NCBI GenBank assembly: GCA_930367215.1
Contig: OV884058.1
Coordinates: 107,593,802-107,657,801 of the forward strand
Direction of reading: 5' to 3'
Origin: Pollenia angustigena
Lineage: Eukaryota > Arthropoda > Insecta > Diptera > Polleniidae
Length of the DNA: 64,000 nucleotides
This document shows positions 32,524 to 43,877 of this stretch, one piece after another. The first letter of the stretch is position 1; each line of letters opens with the position of its first letter. A model generated the notes under the pieces. The model had not been told where the DNA came from. It ran no database searches and saw only the letters and a program-made list of their open reading frames with translations. The position numbers were made by a program, and so were the translations under genes.

Positions 32524-33516
32524 TAGGGTTGCCATTTCTATTTTGAGAAAAAGAGGACGCCAGCATAAAAAATGTAGGGCATTTGCTTGAAAAAAGAGGA
32601 CACTTTCTAAACAACCTAATTTTAATAAAATTAACGACGGCATAAAAATTAACAACCAAAATTTGTTTTTACACAAAAACTTAATTTGGGTAATTCCATG
32701 TCAAATCGACCTAGAGTGGGACTTGACCCCTTTCGATTTGAATGAAATTTGGCGAGAGGGTTTCTTTCATCCCATAAAGAACATATATCAACGAAAAACA
32801 ATTTTTTTAATTTTTTTAAAAGGTTTGTCATATTCAAAATGTCATAATTTCGCCGAATAAGCCGAATGTGTTGAGTTTATTTGTTTTATATCTCGAAAAC
32901 TACTTTACATACGAAAATGATTTTTGTCAGTTTAAAGAGAATACTTGAGGCTACAATAAATATATTGAAAAAGGCTCTTTGCAAAATATTAAATTTTAAA
33001 AATGGACTTAGTCAAACCCCTATTTTGTTGCTGATTTTTTTTTTTATATAATACTTCAAACTGGTCTTTCAAAATCCTAAAACTTTGAAGGATGTACTTT
33101 TTTTAAGATATGATTTTTTATTTTTCTCCAAAAATAATCTTAAAATACAATTTTAATATAGTCATTTTAGCAATAGGTATTTATTTGAACAAATGTAACG
33201 ACATTGATAAGGTTGCTTTTGCTTATTTGTTGCATTTTTTTTGGGAGCTCCATTTTCAAAGAAAAGTACTCTTTTTGTCACGTTACGTCCCCAAAAATTA
33301 AATCATACCTATCTTAAAAAAAAAAGAGAGCACCTAAATCTTTTTTCAATTAATTTTGTGACCTGTGATTTAAAGTTTAAATGCAGGAACAATTTTTCAA
33401 TGAAGGTGTAAAAAGCCGGACAACCCCGGACACTTGCTAAAAAAGAAGTAGGACTGCCCCGGATACCTAAAAAAAGAGGACGGTGTCCGGGGAAAAGAGG
33501 ACGGATGGCAACCCTA
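32524..33516. mobile_element. Non-autonomous hAT element (TAGGGTTGCCAT ends)
   Basis: Perfect inverted ends TAGGGTTGCCAT and, on the reverse strand, TAGGGTTGCCATCC are flanked by a perfect 8-bp duplication tcccccgg (32516-32523 and 33517-33524). Subterminal gaggac motifs occur at both ends. It contains part of an R4-type repeat (32690-33010). It inserted into the first unit of the diverged tandem duplication 32495-34660. Confidence 0.93.
32690..33010 (+). repeat. Partial R4-type repeat inside a hAT
   Basis: Shares gggtaattccatgtcaaat and the following 'cgacc...agagtggga' with the element at 56620-57135, and 'atgtcataatttcgccgaat' with its interior in reverse. Only one terminus is present. 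Confidence 0.6.
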
Positions 33517-34075
33517 TCCCCCGGGGTATGTATGGAAACTATACGAGGATATTTTACCTTCTAGTGCAACATCCTCTGGGGAGATCAGTACGACCTCTTG
33601 CGATCGCGGCTGACCTGAGATTCTTTCTGGTTCCAGGGATGTCAGGTGAACAGGTATCAAACTGACTATTGGTTGAGGCCTCTGAAAGGAAATGCTTTCT
33701 GTCTTTTAGAAAGATTGTCATTGCTGGCTGTGCTACTTTTCCGTTAAAAAGATACTTTCGAAAATCTGAAAACCATACTCAACGGCTGATATTTCAACAC
33801 TTGTGGGAGAGTTCGGCCGGAGGGACGGATCATCCCTGGTGATATTGCTATTAAACCGATGCTGCTAGCATATTTCCAAAAGCAGCGGTGGTAAGATATC
33901 TTCAGGTCCTTAATAAACAAGAGGCGAGTGTAACATCTTGCAGGATTATGCACTCAACTTGCTACCTGGGTGTGCTGGTTGCTCTCACACTTAGGGGCGG
34001 TTGGTAAACGCATTGTTTGTCAAGCCAGCGGTTAAGATCCAACATGGATTAGTCCTAAGCAAAGTTATATATGTA

Positions 34076-34660
34076 AATATTTTCCACTTCTGTTAATATG
34101 ATAACCCCGGGGGCATGTAGGGAAACAAAGGGATATTCCACATTCTGGAGATGTCTGGTAAACTCGGTAGAATACAAAATAAACAGTTATCTTAAGATTG
34201 CAGCTGACCAGAAATCCTATTTGGTGCCTCGGGAGTCAAAAGCCCCCACTGATACGTTTAACGGCACTGGTTTGACTTTTGGGTTGAGGACCCTTCGTGG
34301 ATCACGTGGTGGTTGTGGTTTCGATACAAATTCGCGGGTAGTGGGATCTTGAAAAGGCTTAAGCACGCCTAATTTTTCATTCCCGGTGGGAAATTTCGGC
34401 CTGCGCCAAGATCTCAACAGCTGCCGGTACTATTCAACAGAAGCTGCCGACTATTATAATTCAGCGGAGGCTAGATATATCCAGCTCCTAAGCGAGGGCT
34501 AGGTTATAATTCTGGTGGATTGTACAGTTAAAATTGCTTCCTGTTGTGTGTTAGTTTTTCTCACACACAGGGCCGGTTGGTAAACACAAGGTTTGTCACT
34601 CTGTTATTAAGACCACCTTGAGATGACGTCAACACAGCAGCACCTGCTCATTTTTCGAAC
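34076..34660 (+). repeat. Diverged tandem unit 2
   Basis: Parallels unit 1 in order: cttctgttaatatgataacc, 'ccgggggcatgtaggg', 'ttgcagctgaccagaaatcc', 'gggttgaggacccttc', 'agggccggttggtaaacaca', 'attaagaccaccttgagatg'. Family unknown. Confidence 0.55.
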
Positions 34661-36571
34661 ATATGATAACATTATGTTACGGTAAGTCTGCAATTGAACA
34701 TAGAGTGCTCGAGATTATCATATAGTGTGTGTTAAGGTTAAACGAAACCAGTACTCGGCCCAGGTTATGGGTTTTTGTAATATTAATATGATTACCACAA
34801 TCATTAATATGGTTGTTTATTAACCATAACGCCATATCTTTAGCAAACAGCTTGTGATAAGCCGGCAGTACTGGGAATGCTTTCACTTTTTTTAATATGT
34901 TAGTCCCCATTTACATTATACGATTTTTGTCGTTGCGATTCTTACCTTATAGGCAAGAGAGAGGAATTAAAAGGGGTACACAAGCGAGTGAACACTTCGA
35001 TTCGTTTTTTTCGCTCATTCGTTCTCTCATTGTTTTCTCATTCGATAAAAAAAATGTATTTAAGTTCGGCGGCACAGAAAAAGTTGTAATGCCAAAAATC
35101 GAACAATGTAAATATCAGACCGACTTCAAAAAAGATACGACAATAAACGCAACGACAAAAATTGTATAACATAAATTGGGACTTAGCAGGGGTTTTTTCA
35201 CTTTTTACGTTTGCCAAAGTTCAAAGCTACGAATAACAATAGTGGCGCCGTCTTAAATACTTGTTGTGTACCACGATCTTAGATACATAGATACTATATA
35301 ACATAGAAAGATATTTTTGCGGTGTTACAGACACGTCTCATCAAGCAATTAAGGTTTAAAATATGGTTAAAAGAGTATTTCATTATTTTTTAAAACAGTA
35401 CAATTATTTGTGTTACATGTATTTTTTATATTATTATCAGTCATTTTGATTGGACCATATAGTGGTTTTTTGAAATTTTGTCCTCTTTCGGGGCACTCTA
35501 CATATAAATGTTGTGCCTTTATTTACCCTACACTTCTTTACACTACAGATGTGAGTGTCGTTTTAGTAAAAGAAAAAAACAGTTTGTGTTCTTTTTATGT
35601 ACACAGATACTTGGGCTTATTATGTATGAAAATACACACATACACATAATCATGCACATATACCTATAAGTGTATGTATGTATGTATGTATGTATCTATG
35701 TGTCAAGATGATGAACATACTGAGGTGTGTGTTCGCTTTTTTTTTTTTGCTTTTTCTTCTAAAGTAAATCTTTTTTATGTGTAATAATAAAAATTTTGAC
35801 CTAATTTTTGGAAGCAATATTCAAAAAAAGAAATAAGATTTGTATTTTTAGAATTATTCTGAAGAATGCACACAAAAAGGAAATGTCATATGGAAAGTTT
35901 ATTTTTTTAATTATTTTATTATCTTCAATTCAAATTCATAATAGAAGTCTTCAAAAGTGTTTCAGTTTTGCTCAAACAAAACAATTTTCCATAGAAAATA
36001 TTGAGAATTAGTTGAAAAAAAACCTGACCTAAGGAAATAACAATTTGACAATGTTTTTATTAAGTGCATCACGAATCAATAAAATTTCTAATATTTTTCG
36101 TCTATTATTAGAATTCATAAATATCTCAAATCATTAAGGTGGGTTAGTAATTTTGAAATATTTATTTGAAGTAACATCTGGCATTATTCAAAATTTTTAT
36201 AGTTTATGAAATTGTTTAAAACAACAGTGAAATTGTTTATTAAAAGGGATTACATTTTGATATAGAACAATAAATTTTGGCTTAACAGAAAATGTTTTTA
36301 TTGTTTATACGAGAAACATCTAGTAATTTTTTTTTCAATTAAACCATTAATCAAAAACAAAATCAGTTCTAAATAAAGTTAGAATCGGTTTGAATTAAAC
36401 GTTTACCTTTATAAACAAAATTACTGCAAACAATTTTTTAAAAATCAAGAAATATTGTTTACATATGCAAATTTAATTAATTTTTAAATAAATATAAAAA
36501 ATTTTTTAATTGAAATTAAAATTTGTGCTGAGTATAATTAAATATATTTAACTTGTTAAACTTTTTAATTC
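34661..36571. other. AT-rich sequence without recognised genes
   Basis: 34900-35260 is less AT-rich, and a 'agtggcgccgtct' at about 35242 recalls a retroviral-type primer-binding site, but no LTR pair is visible. A (GTAT)n run lies at 35672-35700. 35800-36570 is A/T-rich and featureless. Confidence 0.4.
35672..35700. repeat. (GTAT)n microsatellite
   Basis: Six to seven tandem tetranucleotides, the last one changed to ctat. Confidence 0.9.
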
Positions 36572-36760
36572 TCAATGTTTTTTAACCTGTAAGTGCAGTA
36601 AATGAGATCCACTCTTACGTTTGGATGCAGTGTTTGGTGGAAAGTAATGAGGCTGGCAAGTCAAAGGAACCTTCTGGCTAAGACTCAGAGTTGTGCTTCG
36701 ATCGGCATGACAGGGATTATGAGAAGTATTTCTTAAGCGGCTTTGAATGTCATTCAACAT
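36572..36760 (-). CDS. Unrecognised short open frame, possible exon
   Basis: A 62-codon minus-strand frame beginning MLNDIQSRLRNTSHNPCHAD; the frame is also open upstream for five codons (LNRQK). Codons are balanced and the residues are polar, rich in His, Ser, Pro and Cys, without a recognised motif. Upstream, caatag at about 36777-36782 could be a 3' splice site. At about 36582 an in-frame cag followed by gttaaa could be a donor, with the stop two codons later. A MITE starts about 30 bp upstream at 36793. It may be a host exon, or part of an unknown repeat. Confidence 0.25.
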   Translation of the reverse strand: MLNDIQSRLRNTSHNPCHADRSTTLSLSQKVPLTCQPHYFPPNTASKRKSGSHLLHLQVKKH

Positions 36761-36792
36761 CTTCTGCCTATTGAGCAGTGTATGATGGCCAG

Positions 36793-37040
36793 GCGCCGTA
36801 TTCTGTAATTTGCTAAAGCTAAATCTCTATCGCTAAACATCTATAAAGTTGATTTAGCGATTTTCGGCTACGAATGCAATTCTGTAACGTGTATTGCGAA
36901 ATTTGGCAACGCCATAAAAATTTTATTCGCCGCAATTTTAGCTTTAATGTCATCGCTAAAATTTTCAAATTTTGTATTCTCTAAGGCATTTTAGCGATCG
37001 AGATTTAGCTTTAGCTAAGCGAATTACAGAATACGACTGC
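36793..37040. mobile_element. MITE with ~34-bp TIR
   Basis: cgtattctgtaatttgctaa near the left end is matched by the inverted ttagctaagcgaattacaga and atacg near 37040. The interior is rich in gctaaa/ttagcg in both orientations. Non-coding; target duplication not resolved. Confidence 0.7.
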
Positions 37041-38212
37041 AGAAGTTTTCTTAGAATAAGGTGTTTATTATATCTGAGGGAACTGAGAACTATTAGGAAA
37101 TTTTGCGATAGGTCGCTTGCAGGTCTTGTATGAGATTAGTATTGGTGGTTATTGCTGTGGCCCACCCGGGTCCATGGAAAACGAATTACTAGGGTCGACT
37201 TTAGGTATTTTCCGAAGGTGAAATTAACGGGACTAATTTGAGGCTATAAATATCAGAAGGTCATAGAGGTTTCCTGAAGACTGCAGTTTATTTTTGGCAG
37301 AGGGATTTTGAAGGCCGTAGAATTGATAAAAGAAAACATTGCTGGAGCGGCAATAAGAAAAGAAAAAAAAACAGTCGGGAGCAAGAGCTTTGTTAAGTGA
37401 ATTTCATTATCCTTAGAATGCTGAATCCAAGTTTGTGCACAGATTAATTGTTAATTTTAGGGTTTTTAAAAAATATTAGACTTTGTTATCATGCCGCTGT
37501 TACAAAGTTTTTGCGAATTTCCGCTAATTGAGCTGCTATTTCAACACAATTTTTGTCATTCCTTATAGTTGTAGGGATTTTATCAATTTTATGGCTTCTT
37601 AAAAAAAGTTAAAATTTTCCAAATTTTTGCAATTTTCGCGTAGTTTTGTGCCTCTTTGAGGCAATCGTCGTAAAGTATTTACCATGACGGCTTAAGTTAT
37701 GCAAGTGTTACTACATCTTGAGCATTTGGCCAAAGCCTAAAATTAATTGTATGTACACAGTTGGTGGATGGTGGACTAATTTACACTTGAAATTCTTACA
37801 ATTACTAATAAAATTCGTGCTAACAACATTTGAGTCGACTCAAAATTTCCTGTCGGCTTAGTCAATTCCACTCGACTTAAAAGTGCTTTAGAAAATATTA
37901 AGTGGCTGTCAATATTAATCGATTATTGCCAACAACGATTTTAGAAAATACAATTCAGTATTTTTTTTTTTTTTTTTATCTTGGTATTTTATTTGGCCAT
38001 AAATTGAGTAATAAAGAGTTTAATGCTCCGTATATTGGTAAAACATTATTATGGACCCCTATTTACGAAATTTATTTCAATGCAATTGAGTGGGTCCAAG
38101 AAAAATCCTGTTGTTTTGCCTTCGTGGTTTACGTGTAAACCCCTGAACTTGCTTTCATATTCCGCTCGACTTGGTCTTATTAAACTTCCTACTATAAAAA
38201 GCCGTAATGTAT
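37041..38212. other. Sequence without recognised genes
   Basis: 37100-37420 is less AT-rich and has a minus-strand ATG at about 37176 followed by DPGGPQQ and a stop, with open stretches in other frames. I cannot show that it is coding. The rest is AT-rich. Confidence 0.35.
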
Positions 38213-38658
38213 AATTTTTATAACCACACCGCAATAGTGGAGAGGGTATTATGCGTTTTTACTGATGTGTGTAAGTCATTAGAAAGTATAATTACACAGA
38301 AAAAATTATTGCCGAATTATTTTCAAACAAACGCTTGTTTGAAAATTTTTTTAAATTCTATAAATTTTTTTACTGGTTCAAAAAATATGTTTGTTTGATT
38401 TTTATTTAACCAACAAATATAAGAACAACAACAAAAAACACACACAGTCTATTTTTGGACGCTTTAAAAAAGTGCAAATATAAGAAAAACAATAGCAGAA
38501 ACAACATTACAAGAAACAAACTCCCGTATTCAATTTTTTAGAACTGTTTGGTTAAATACCTACATCAAATACAAAAATAGAATGATGGCGAAAAAGATAT
38601 CGAGTCGGTCGGTCTGCTGCCGTTTTTGGTTACATAAAGAAAAACATTGTGTTGTGTG

Positions 38659-40266
38659 CACTGTTGCCAATTTAGAGATTTTCCCGCTAAATCTAGCGTT
38701 TTTGAAATGTCAATCGCGGGAAATAATACGTTTTAGCGGTAAGCGGGAAATCTAGCGATTTTCAAACAACTCTCAGCTCATTTTCGCTACAAAAACCTTT
38801 CTCAAATTTAAAATTTACATATTTTTTACTTTTTCTTTTTGTTTTTCTGGCTAAAAACTGTTTGTTTAGGTTCACGGTTTTAATTACTTTTATAGTTTTA
38901 GTGAACTGCAGATTGTATATGAAATTTATTTTTTTTTTTTCGATTTTCAGTTAGTATTTTGTTAGGGCTGTATGTAACAATTCACAACTTTAAGCTTGCA
39001 TAATTTTATCTAATGCCTTAAAACGGCAAATAATTACCAAATATAGCGTAAATGTTATAATTTTTTTTTCTTTTGCGTACTAAGTTTGTCATTCCGAGTG
39101 AAACTGTTTTAATATTTATCTAAGAACCCATAAGGTAGATTTATTATTGGTCCTGGAGTAGTTCTAAGTCGATTAAGCCATGTCCGTCTGTCTATGCGTC
39201 TGTTGTCACTTTCAAACGACTCAAAAGGGAATATAAATATTGGCATCAAATTGTTTAGAATCCACCTAAGCAGTTTGGGATTGCAGTCCAGCACAATCGG
39301 TTCAGTAGGAAAAGTGCTATAAATTAAAATGTGGAACATCCACCCTAAAAAGTTTTTTATTTGGTACAAAAACTAACATACATAACTAGTGGCGGAATGC
39401 ACATATTGATATAAGATTATGCACAAATTCGTTATATATGACTAAAAATCATACTTTTTAAATAAGTCCATAATTAACGATAAGCCTCATATAAAACCCA
39501 CTATCGGAAAAAACCTTTAGTGTGCCTAAAAACGTAACAAATAATGCTAGTGTAATATATTTGGTCCGCCACAGTTTAATATGGCTAGAAATCACGCTGT
39601 CAGTTTTCGTGATTATCAGTCCATATTTTACCATAGGCCCTATATAAAACATACTCTTGGAAAACAGTACGTCTAAAGCCCTAACAAATTATGCTATTTT
39701 TTAAATTTTGGTTTGTCACAGTTTTATATGACTAGAACTTACAGTCAACTATCGTTCAGATCAATCCATAGCTTACAATAGGCCCCATATAAAGCATACT
39801 CTCGGAAAAAGCTATAGAACGCGTAGAACCGTAAAGCTTTCAATCTGTGTTCTATTATAATAACATTTGGTCAGTCAAAAATGTATAAGACTATAAATTA
39901 CTTGTTAAAATTTTGTGAAGATCGGCTCATATTTTAACATATGTCCCATATAAAGACCACTTCGGAAATATTCGTACTGTAGGCGGAGGGTATCAAAGAT
40001 TCGCACAGATGGATATATAACTCTAACTTATTTTCTTTTAGGAATAAAATAACTAGGGTAGTTGGAAACCATAGTATGTAACGTAATTTGAGAGTCATAT
40101 ACGTTTAAAAAAGCAGCCTTTATCTTGATTTATATAAAACTTTAAAAAATGTTGAGGTTTTAGAGGTTTATTTAAAAAAATTCCCGCTAAATTAAATATT
40201 TAGCGGTTTCTAGCGGTTTTGACGTCCGATTTGGCGGGAAATGTTCAAAAAAAGTTGGCAACAGTG
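38659..40266. mobile_element. Non-autonomous hAT element (CACTGTTGCCAA ends)
   Basis: Inverted ends CACTGTTGCCAA (38659) and its complement ending at 40266, flanked by a perfect 8-bp duplication gttgtgtg (38651-38658 and 40267-40274). Subterminal regions are rich in tagcg and cccgc/gcggg. An R1 dispersed repeat is nested within. No transposase is seen. Confidence 0.93.
39075..40035 (+). repeat. Dispersed repeat R1, diverged copy
   Basis: Shares 'actaagtttgtcattccg', 'agccatgtccgtctgtct', the cccatataaa...cggaaaa sub-repeats and a tail gcggagggtatcaaagattc with the array at 26792-29253, but is much more diverged. It lies inside the hAT. Confidence 0.7.
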
Positions 40267-41026
40267 GTTGTGTGTATAAATAAGACTTCGTTCAAAAATT
40301 ATTCCAACAAAAAAAATGTGTCTCAAAGCCAGCCGGCGGCTCTGCTCTGCCGTCATCTTCTCATACAGTGCTTACTTGTGTGCGCTTCATTGCTTGTGCG
40401 AAAACTTTTTTTTTTTATTTTGAAATTTAGTATATGAATTTCAGTAAACTTTTTGTTTGATTCAGTTAAATTATTTGTTTGAAAAAATCAGTGTTTTTTT
40501 TCAATAAACAAAATGCAAATAAATTGTTTGGATATGCAAATTTGTTTATAGGACCGATTTCAGACAAAAAATTGTTTGATTCTACAAATTTTTTGTTTGA
40601 ATTGGAAAAATAATTTTTTTCTGTGTATCGACTCAGAATCAATTTATTAGTCTTTCCGTCCGGATGGCTAGAAATTTTATAGATAATTTTATGAAATTTG
40701 GAACATATGCTTTTGATTGCTATAAGGACGAAACGTATTATAAACGGTGAAAATTGATCCATAATTTCACATTGCCCCCATATAAGCTTCCTTCTGAAAT
40801 GTGAACATTGTGCCCATAAACTGTCTTATTATGTTGGTATTAGAATTAAATTTAATTCAAACTTTTTTTATTGCAATCTTTATCATCATATCAAATTTTA
40901 TTGAAGCTGGTCCATATTTGACCATAGCTCCCATACAAATACTTCTCTCGGAAATAGCTTGCCACAACATAAAATTTACATAAGGTTCGGCAACAACAAA
41001 TTTAACGATAGATTCTATGTCATGAG

Positions 41027-42451
41027 TAGGGATGAGATTTTCATGTACTACAAAATCGAAAATATGCGCATAAAATATGCACTAAAAAATCCAATATATG
41101 CACTAAAAACTTAAAAAATTCCAAAAAAAAAATATTTTTTTTAATTTTACTACACAGAAAAAATTATTAGTAGTTTTTTATCAATTGAAAAAATTATTAA
41201 AAAAGTAATTAAACTTAATTAACGTAATAATTGAATCAATTATTTTGTTTTTGTTGAACGAAAATTAAAAATATAATTTTAATTTAATTAACATTTTAAT
41301 TGTTTTGAAACAAATTTTGGATTAAAATAATAATCAAATAACAAAAAATTATTTCGTTTAAAATAAAATAATTTATATTTGTGAAATTGTTGTTGGAAAA
41401 TGTCAAAATCAATCAACACATTGTTTGAAACAGCCAAAATTTTTGATAATTTTTTTTAATTAAAATTCAAAAAAACATTTATTGAAAAAAAAAATATTCA
41501 AAATATAAAATTTTTACAATTTTTAGTAATCAATATAATCATTTTGGTAATAGGAGCAAAATCAACAAATGGGTTACTTGATTCTATGAATTTAGTATAA
41601 AATTGGTGATTTAAAAAAAATTTTTAATTTTTTCTGTGTACAAAAATATATAAAATTCAGTCAATTGTTGTTCAAATATTTTTCAAAACTTAAATATTTT
41701 TAATTTTTGTATGCTTAAAAAAATAAGAACTTTTTTATTAAAAGTAAAACTTTGTCTTGTACTTGAAGAATGCCAATTTATTTTGGAAAAATTTCTTTGC
41801 AGATCACACTTTGTTTCCAGATCGGATCCAAAATATTTAAACTTTATTATATTTTTTGAAATAATTAAGTTTTTATTGCAAAACGTTTTGGATTTTTTTT
41901 TAATTTGTCGGGCACATTGTTAATTTTACTTTTTGCAATATCGATTGATTTGACCTGAGTATTAAGTGAACTAAAGCCCTCCTAATTAGTTATTGTTTCA
42001 ACAATATATCCGTAATTGGAAAATACAAATGCTAATTGAGTTCTGATGTTATTTATATTTAATATTTGTTTTCTTTTTTTATGTGCCAAGCAAGTAATTT
42101 GTAACCCATTGGCAAGCCTTAACGATGTAAGGTGCTGAATCGGTTTAAAATGGAACCATCTTTTGTAGAAATCTTGTATTTAAGCAAAACTCCAAAAGAA
42201 TTTATTTATTATTTTAAAATTTTTTTAGAAAGTTTTTTTTGTGTATTTAAAAATTTTTATATTTATAATATGGAAAATAAAAAATCCCTCAAAAATGTCA
42301 AAATATGCATTTACACCAAAATATGCAACAATATGCAAACACAAATCGATGCCATTTTAACGCAAATTTAATAATTCGGAAAGATAATTGGTCGACATCG
42401 TTCTTTAAATATCAACAAAAAACATGCATTTGCATGGAAATCGCATCCATA
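41027..42451. mobile_element. Non-autonomous hAT element (TAGGGATGAGATTTTCATG)
   Basis: Left end TAGGGATGAGATTTTCATG and right end (reverse strand) TATGGATGCGATTTCCATG are inverted repeats with 15-16 of 19 alike. The flanks are gtcatgag (41019-41026) and gtcatgac (42452-42459), seven of eight. ATATGCA-type motifs are repeated near both ends. A TA-type MITE is nested at 41153-41638. Confidence 0.85.
41153..41638. mobile_element. MITE, short relative of the CACAGAAAA family
   Basis: Ends CACAGAAAAAATTATT and, on the reverse strand, CACAGAAAAAATTAAAA, flanked by TA (41151-41152 and 41639-41640). Length 486 bp. The interior has repeated aattaa words and is non-coding. Confidence 0.85.
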
Positions 42452-42516
42452 GTCATGACGTTCAAAACTAACCACGGGTCCTATATAAGCCCCCTTCCTA
42501 AAATCAATAAAAGACA

Positions 42517-42668
42517 AACCGGGGAGTGCCCCGGTAGGATAGCTGGTAGTGAGCTAGTCTATCAGCGCCGGGGTTGCGGGTTCGATTCCCGCCAGAGACT
42601 CTGGTTTCTTTCCTGCAGACAAGCGCAAGGCATCGCGGGGTTTAGCTTAGGGACTTAAAAAAAAAATT
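42517..42668 (+). mobile_element. tRNA-derived SINE with A-rich tail
   Basis: Contains an A-box-like gatagctggtagtgagc at 42538-42554 and a perfect B box GGTTCGATTCC at 42579-42589, about 40 bp apart as in polymerase III promoters. The head is followed by about 65 bp of non-tRNA sequence and a run of A residues at about 42657-42667. The 5' and 3' flanks of the tRNA-like part do not pair into an acceptor stem, so it is not a functional tRNA gene. It belongs to a different family from the SINE at 4505 and 12426. Confidence 0.7.
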
Positions 42669-43149
42669 TGGATGCATTTATCTAGATAATATTCAACACA
42701 AAAAAAAATTCTTATACAAATCTTAAGCTCATAATATAAGTTTGTTCTGGCGGGTCCGTGATTGCCCATTAGGGCGGATGTTAACTGTATGGAGCATATT
42801 TGTTTTCTATTTTTAGTTAGGATAATCCGCGAAGGCTAAGGCGTACCTTACTCCCGCCAAAATTTGAGAAAAATCGTAAAATCCGAATTTTATGCTTCAT
42901 ATCTTGGAAAATACGATAAAAATCGTTTAATAAGAAGTTGTTAATAGTGAAGTTTCCAACAGCTTTTGTCTTAAAAAGTGTTCTCTTTATCTCGTATTTA
43001 ACAAAACTTAACTAAAATAAAAAGACCTCAGCAGCATTGATGCGAATTTTTTCATTAGAACAATTTTTTCTTACACACGTTAATTCAGCTTCAATATTTG
43101 TGTTTGTGTGCGTTTGCTTACAAAAAAAAATAGTCAAACGCATGTCATT
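42669..43149. other. AT-rich sequence without recognised genes
   Basis: 42740-42860 is slightly GC-richer (ggcgggtccgtgattgccc). No frame or repeat partner is evident in the window. Confidence 0.35.
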
Positions 43150-43470
43150 TGTTTCTAACATACCCACCCGCTTTCTCCATTCTTTAATGGGGCGCCCATA
43201 CAAAATTGCCAATACGGACTAGAAATACATTGAAGAAAATACACCATAACTGCCAAAGAGTCGCCCCTAGGGGCTTCAAATGAAAGACTGACCTCAATTA
43301 GTTTTTTTGTTTTTAACATTTTCATAAAACATACATGCCCTCTATCGCCACTTTTTAGGGAGGCTCCCATACAAATATTGAGTTTTACGAAATTTTTTAA
43401 TTTAATGGAAATTTTTCGTCTTTTGTGAATAAAATCAAAGTTGTAAACAGATTTTAATCATTTATGTTTT
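43150..43470 (+). repeat. Dispersed repeat (type R4) fragment
   Basis: Matches 15290-15420 (ctaacatacccacccgcttt..., ctccattctttaatgggg, cgccactttttagggaggct) and, inverted, parts of 57140-57320 and 58318-58400. Confidence 0.6.
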
Positions 43471-43877
43471 TTTTTATTTTGCTTGCCACTTTATATTTCT
43501 TGCAAAAATTATAAGCATACCTGCATTTTCCAAATCTTTATGATTTTTTAAGGAACAAAAATTATGTTCCTTAAACAACAGCGCATATAAGAAAAACCTT
43601 TTACAATGTTTAAGGGCAATTTTATTGCAGTTGATTACGTTTTTTTTTTTTAAGTTTAATTAATAACCTAACCCGTTTTTAATTTACGCGAATATATCTT
43701 GCGCAACCTCGACCATTTGAACTAACAGTATATCTTGAAAACAAAAGCTAACCTTAACAAACGGTTAGCACCACTGGGTTCAGCGCATCCGAATAAGGTT
43801 AAAACGCCAGGTGCCCGGCTGGTCGGTTTTTTTTTTAATAAATAATAAAAACGTTTTTCAACAAAATGATTTATAAA

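Larger units (their letters stand above)
32495..34075 (+). repeat. Diverged tandem unit 1 (split by hAT)
   Basis: Excluding the hAT, the unit starts near aactgttcatattatccccc and runs through 'gcggctgacctgagattctt', 'ggttgaggcctctga' and 'ggggcggttggtaaacgca'. It pairs, at perhaps 60-65% identity by eye, with 34076-34660. It is less AT-rich than the rest of the window. No long frame is conserved between the two units. Confidence 0.55.
38295..40625. mobile_element. TIR element with TA duplication (CACAGAAAAAATTATT ends)
   Basis: Ends CACAGAAAAAATTATT and, on the reverse strand, CACAGAAAAAAATTATT are flanked by TA (38293-38294 and 40626-40627). Inner ends carry repeated caaac/gtttg words. A hAT is nested within it, so its own length is only about 700 bp. 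A short relative is at 41153-41638. Confidence 0.75.
38213..40980 (+). repeat. Dispersed repeat R3, interrupted by nested elements
   Basis: Head ttttataaccacaccgcaat at 38214 runs to aaagtata at 38283-38290 and continues after the insertion at 40628 with tcgactcagaatcaattt and ctttccgtccggatggct. This matches the order at 13879-14040, where 'aaagtataccgatcgactt' is uninterrupted. R3-like sequence then runs on to about 40980 and reappears after the next hAT (about 42460-42505). Confidence 0.65.

Noticed and set aside
35210..35260. Possible retroviral-type primer-binding site (tggcgcc)
   Set aside because: No LTR pair, no polypurine tract and no gag/pol sequence nearby; seven bases alone are not evidence.
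42517..42600. Functional tRNA gene
   Set aside because: The B box is perfect but the two ends do not form a 7-bp acceptor stem and the anticodon arm is not convincing; the A-rich tail fits a SINE better.
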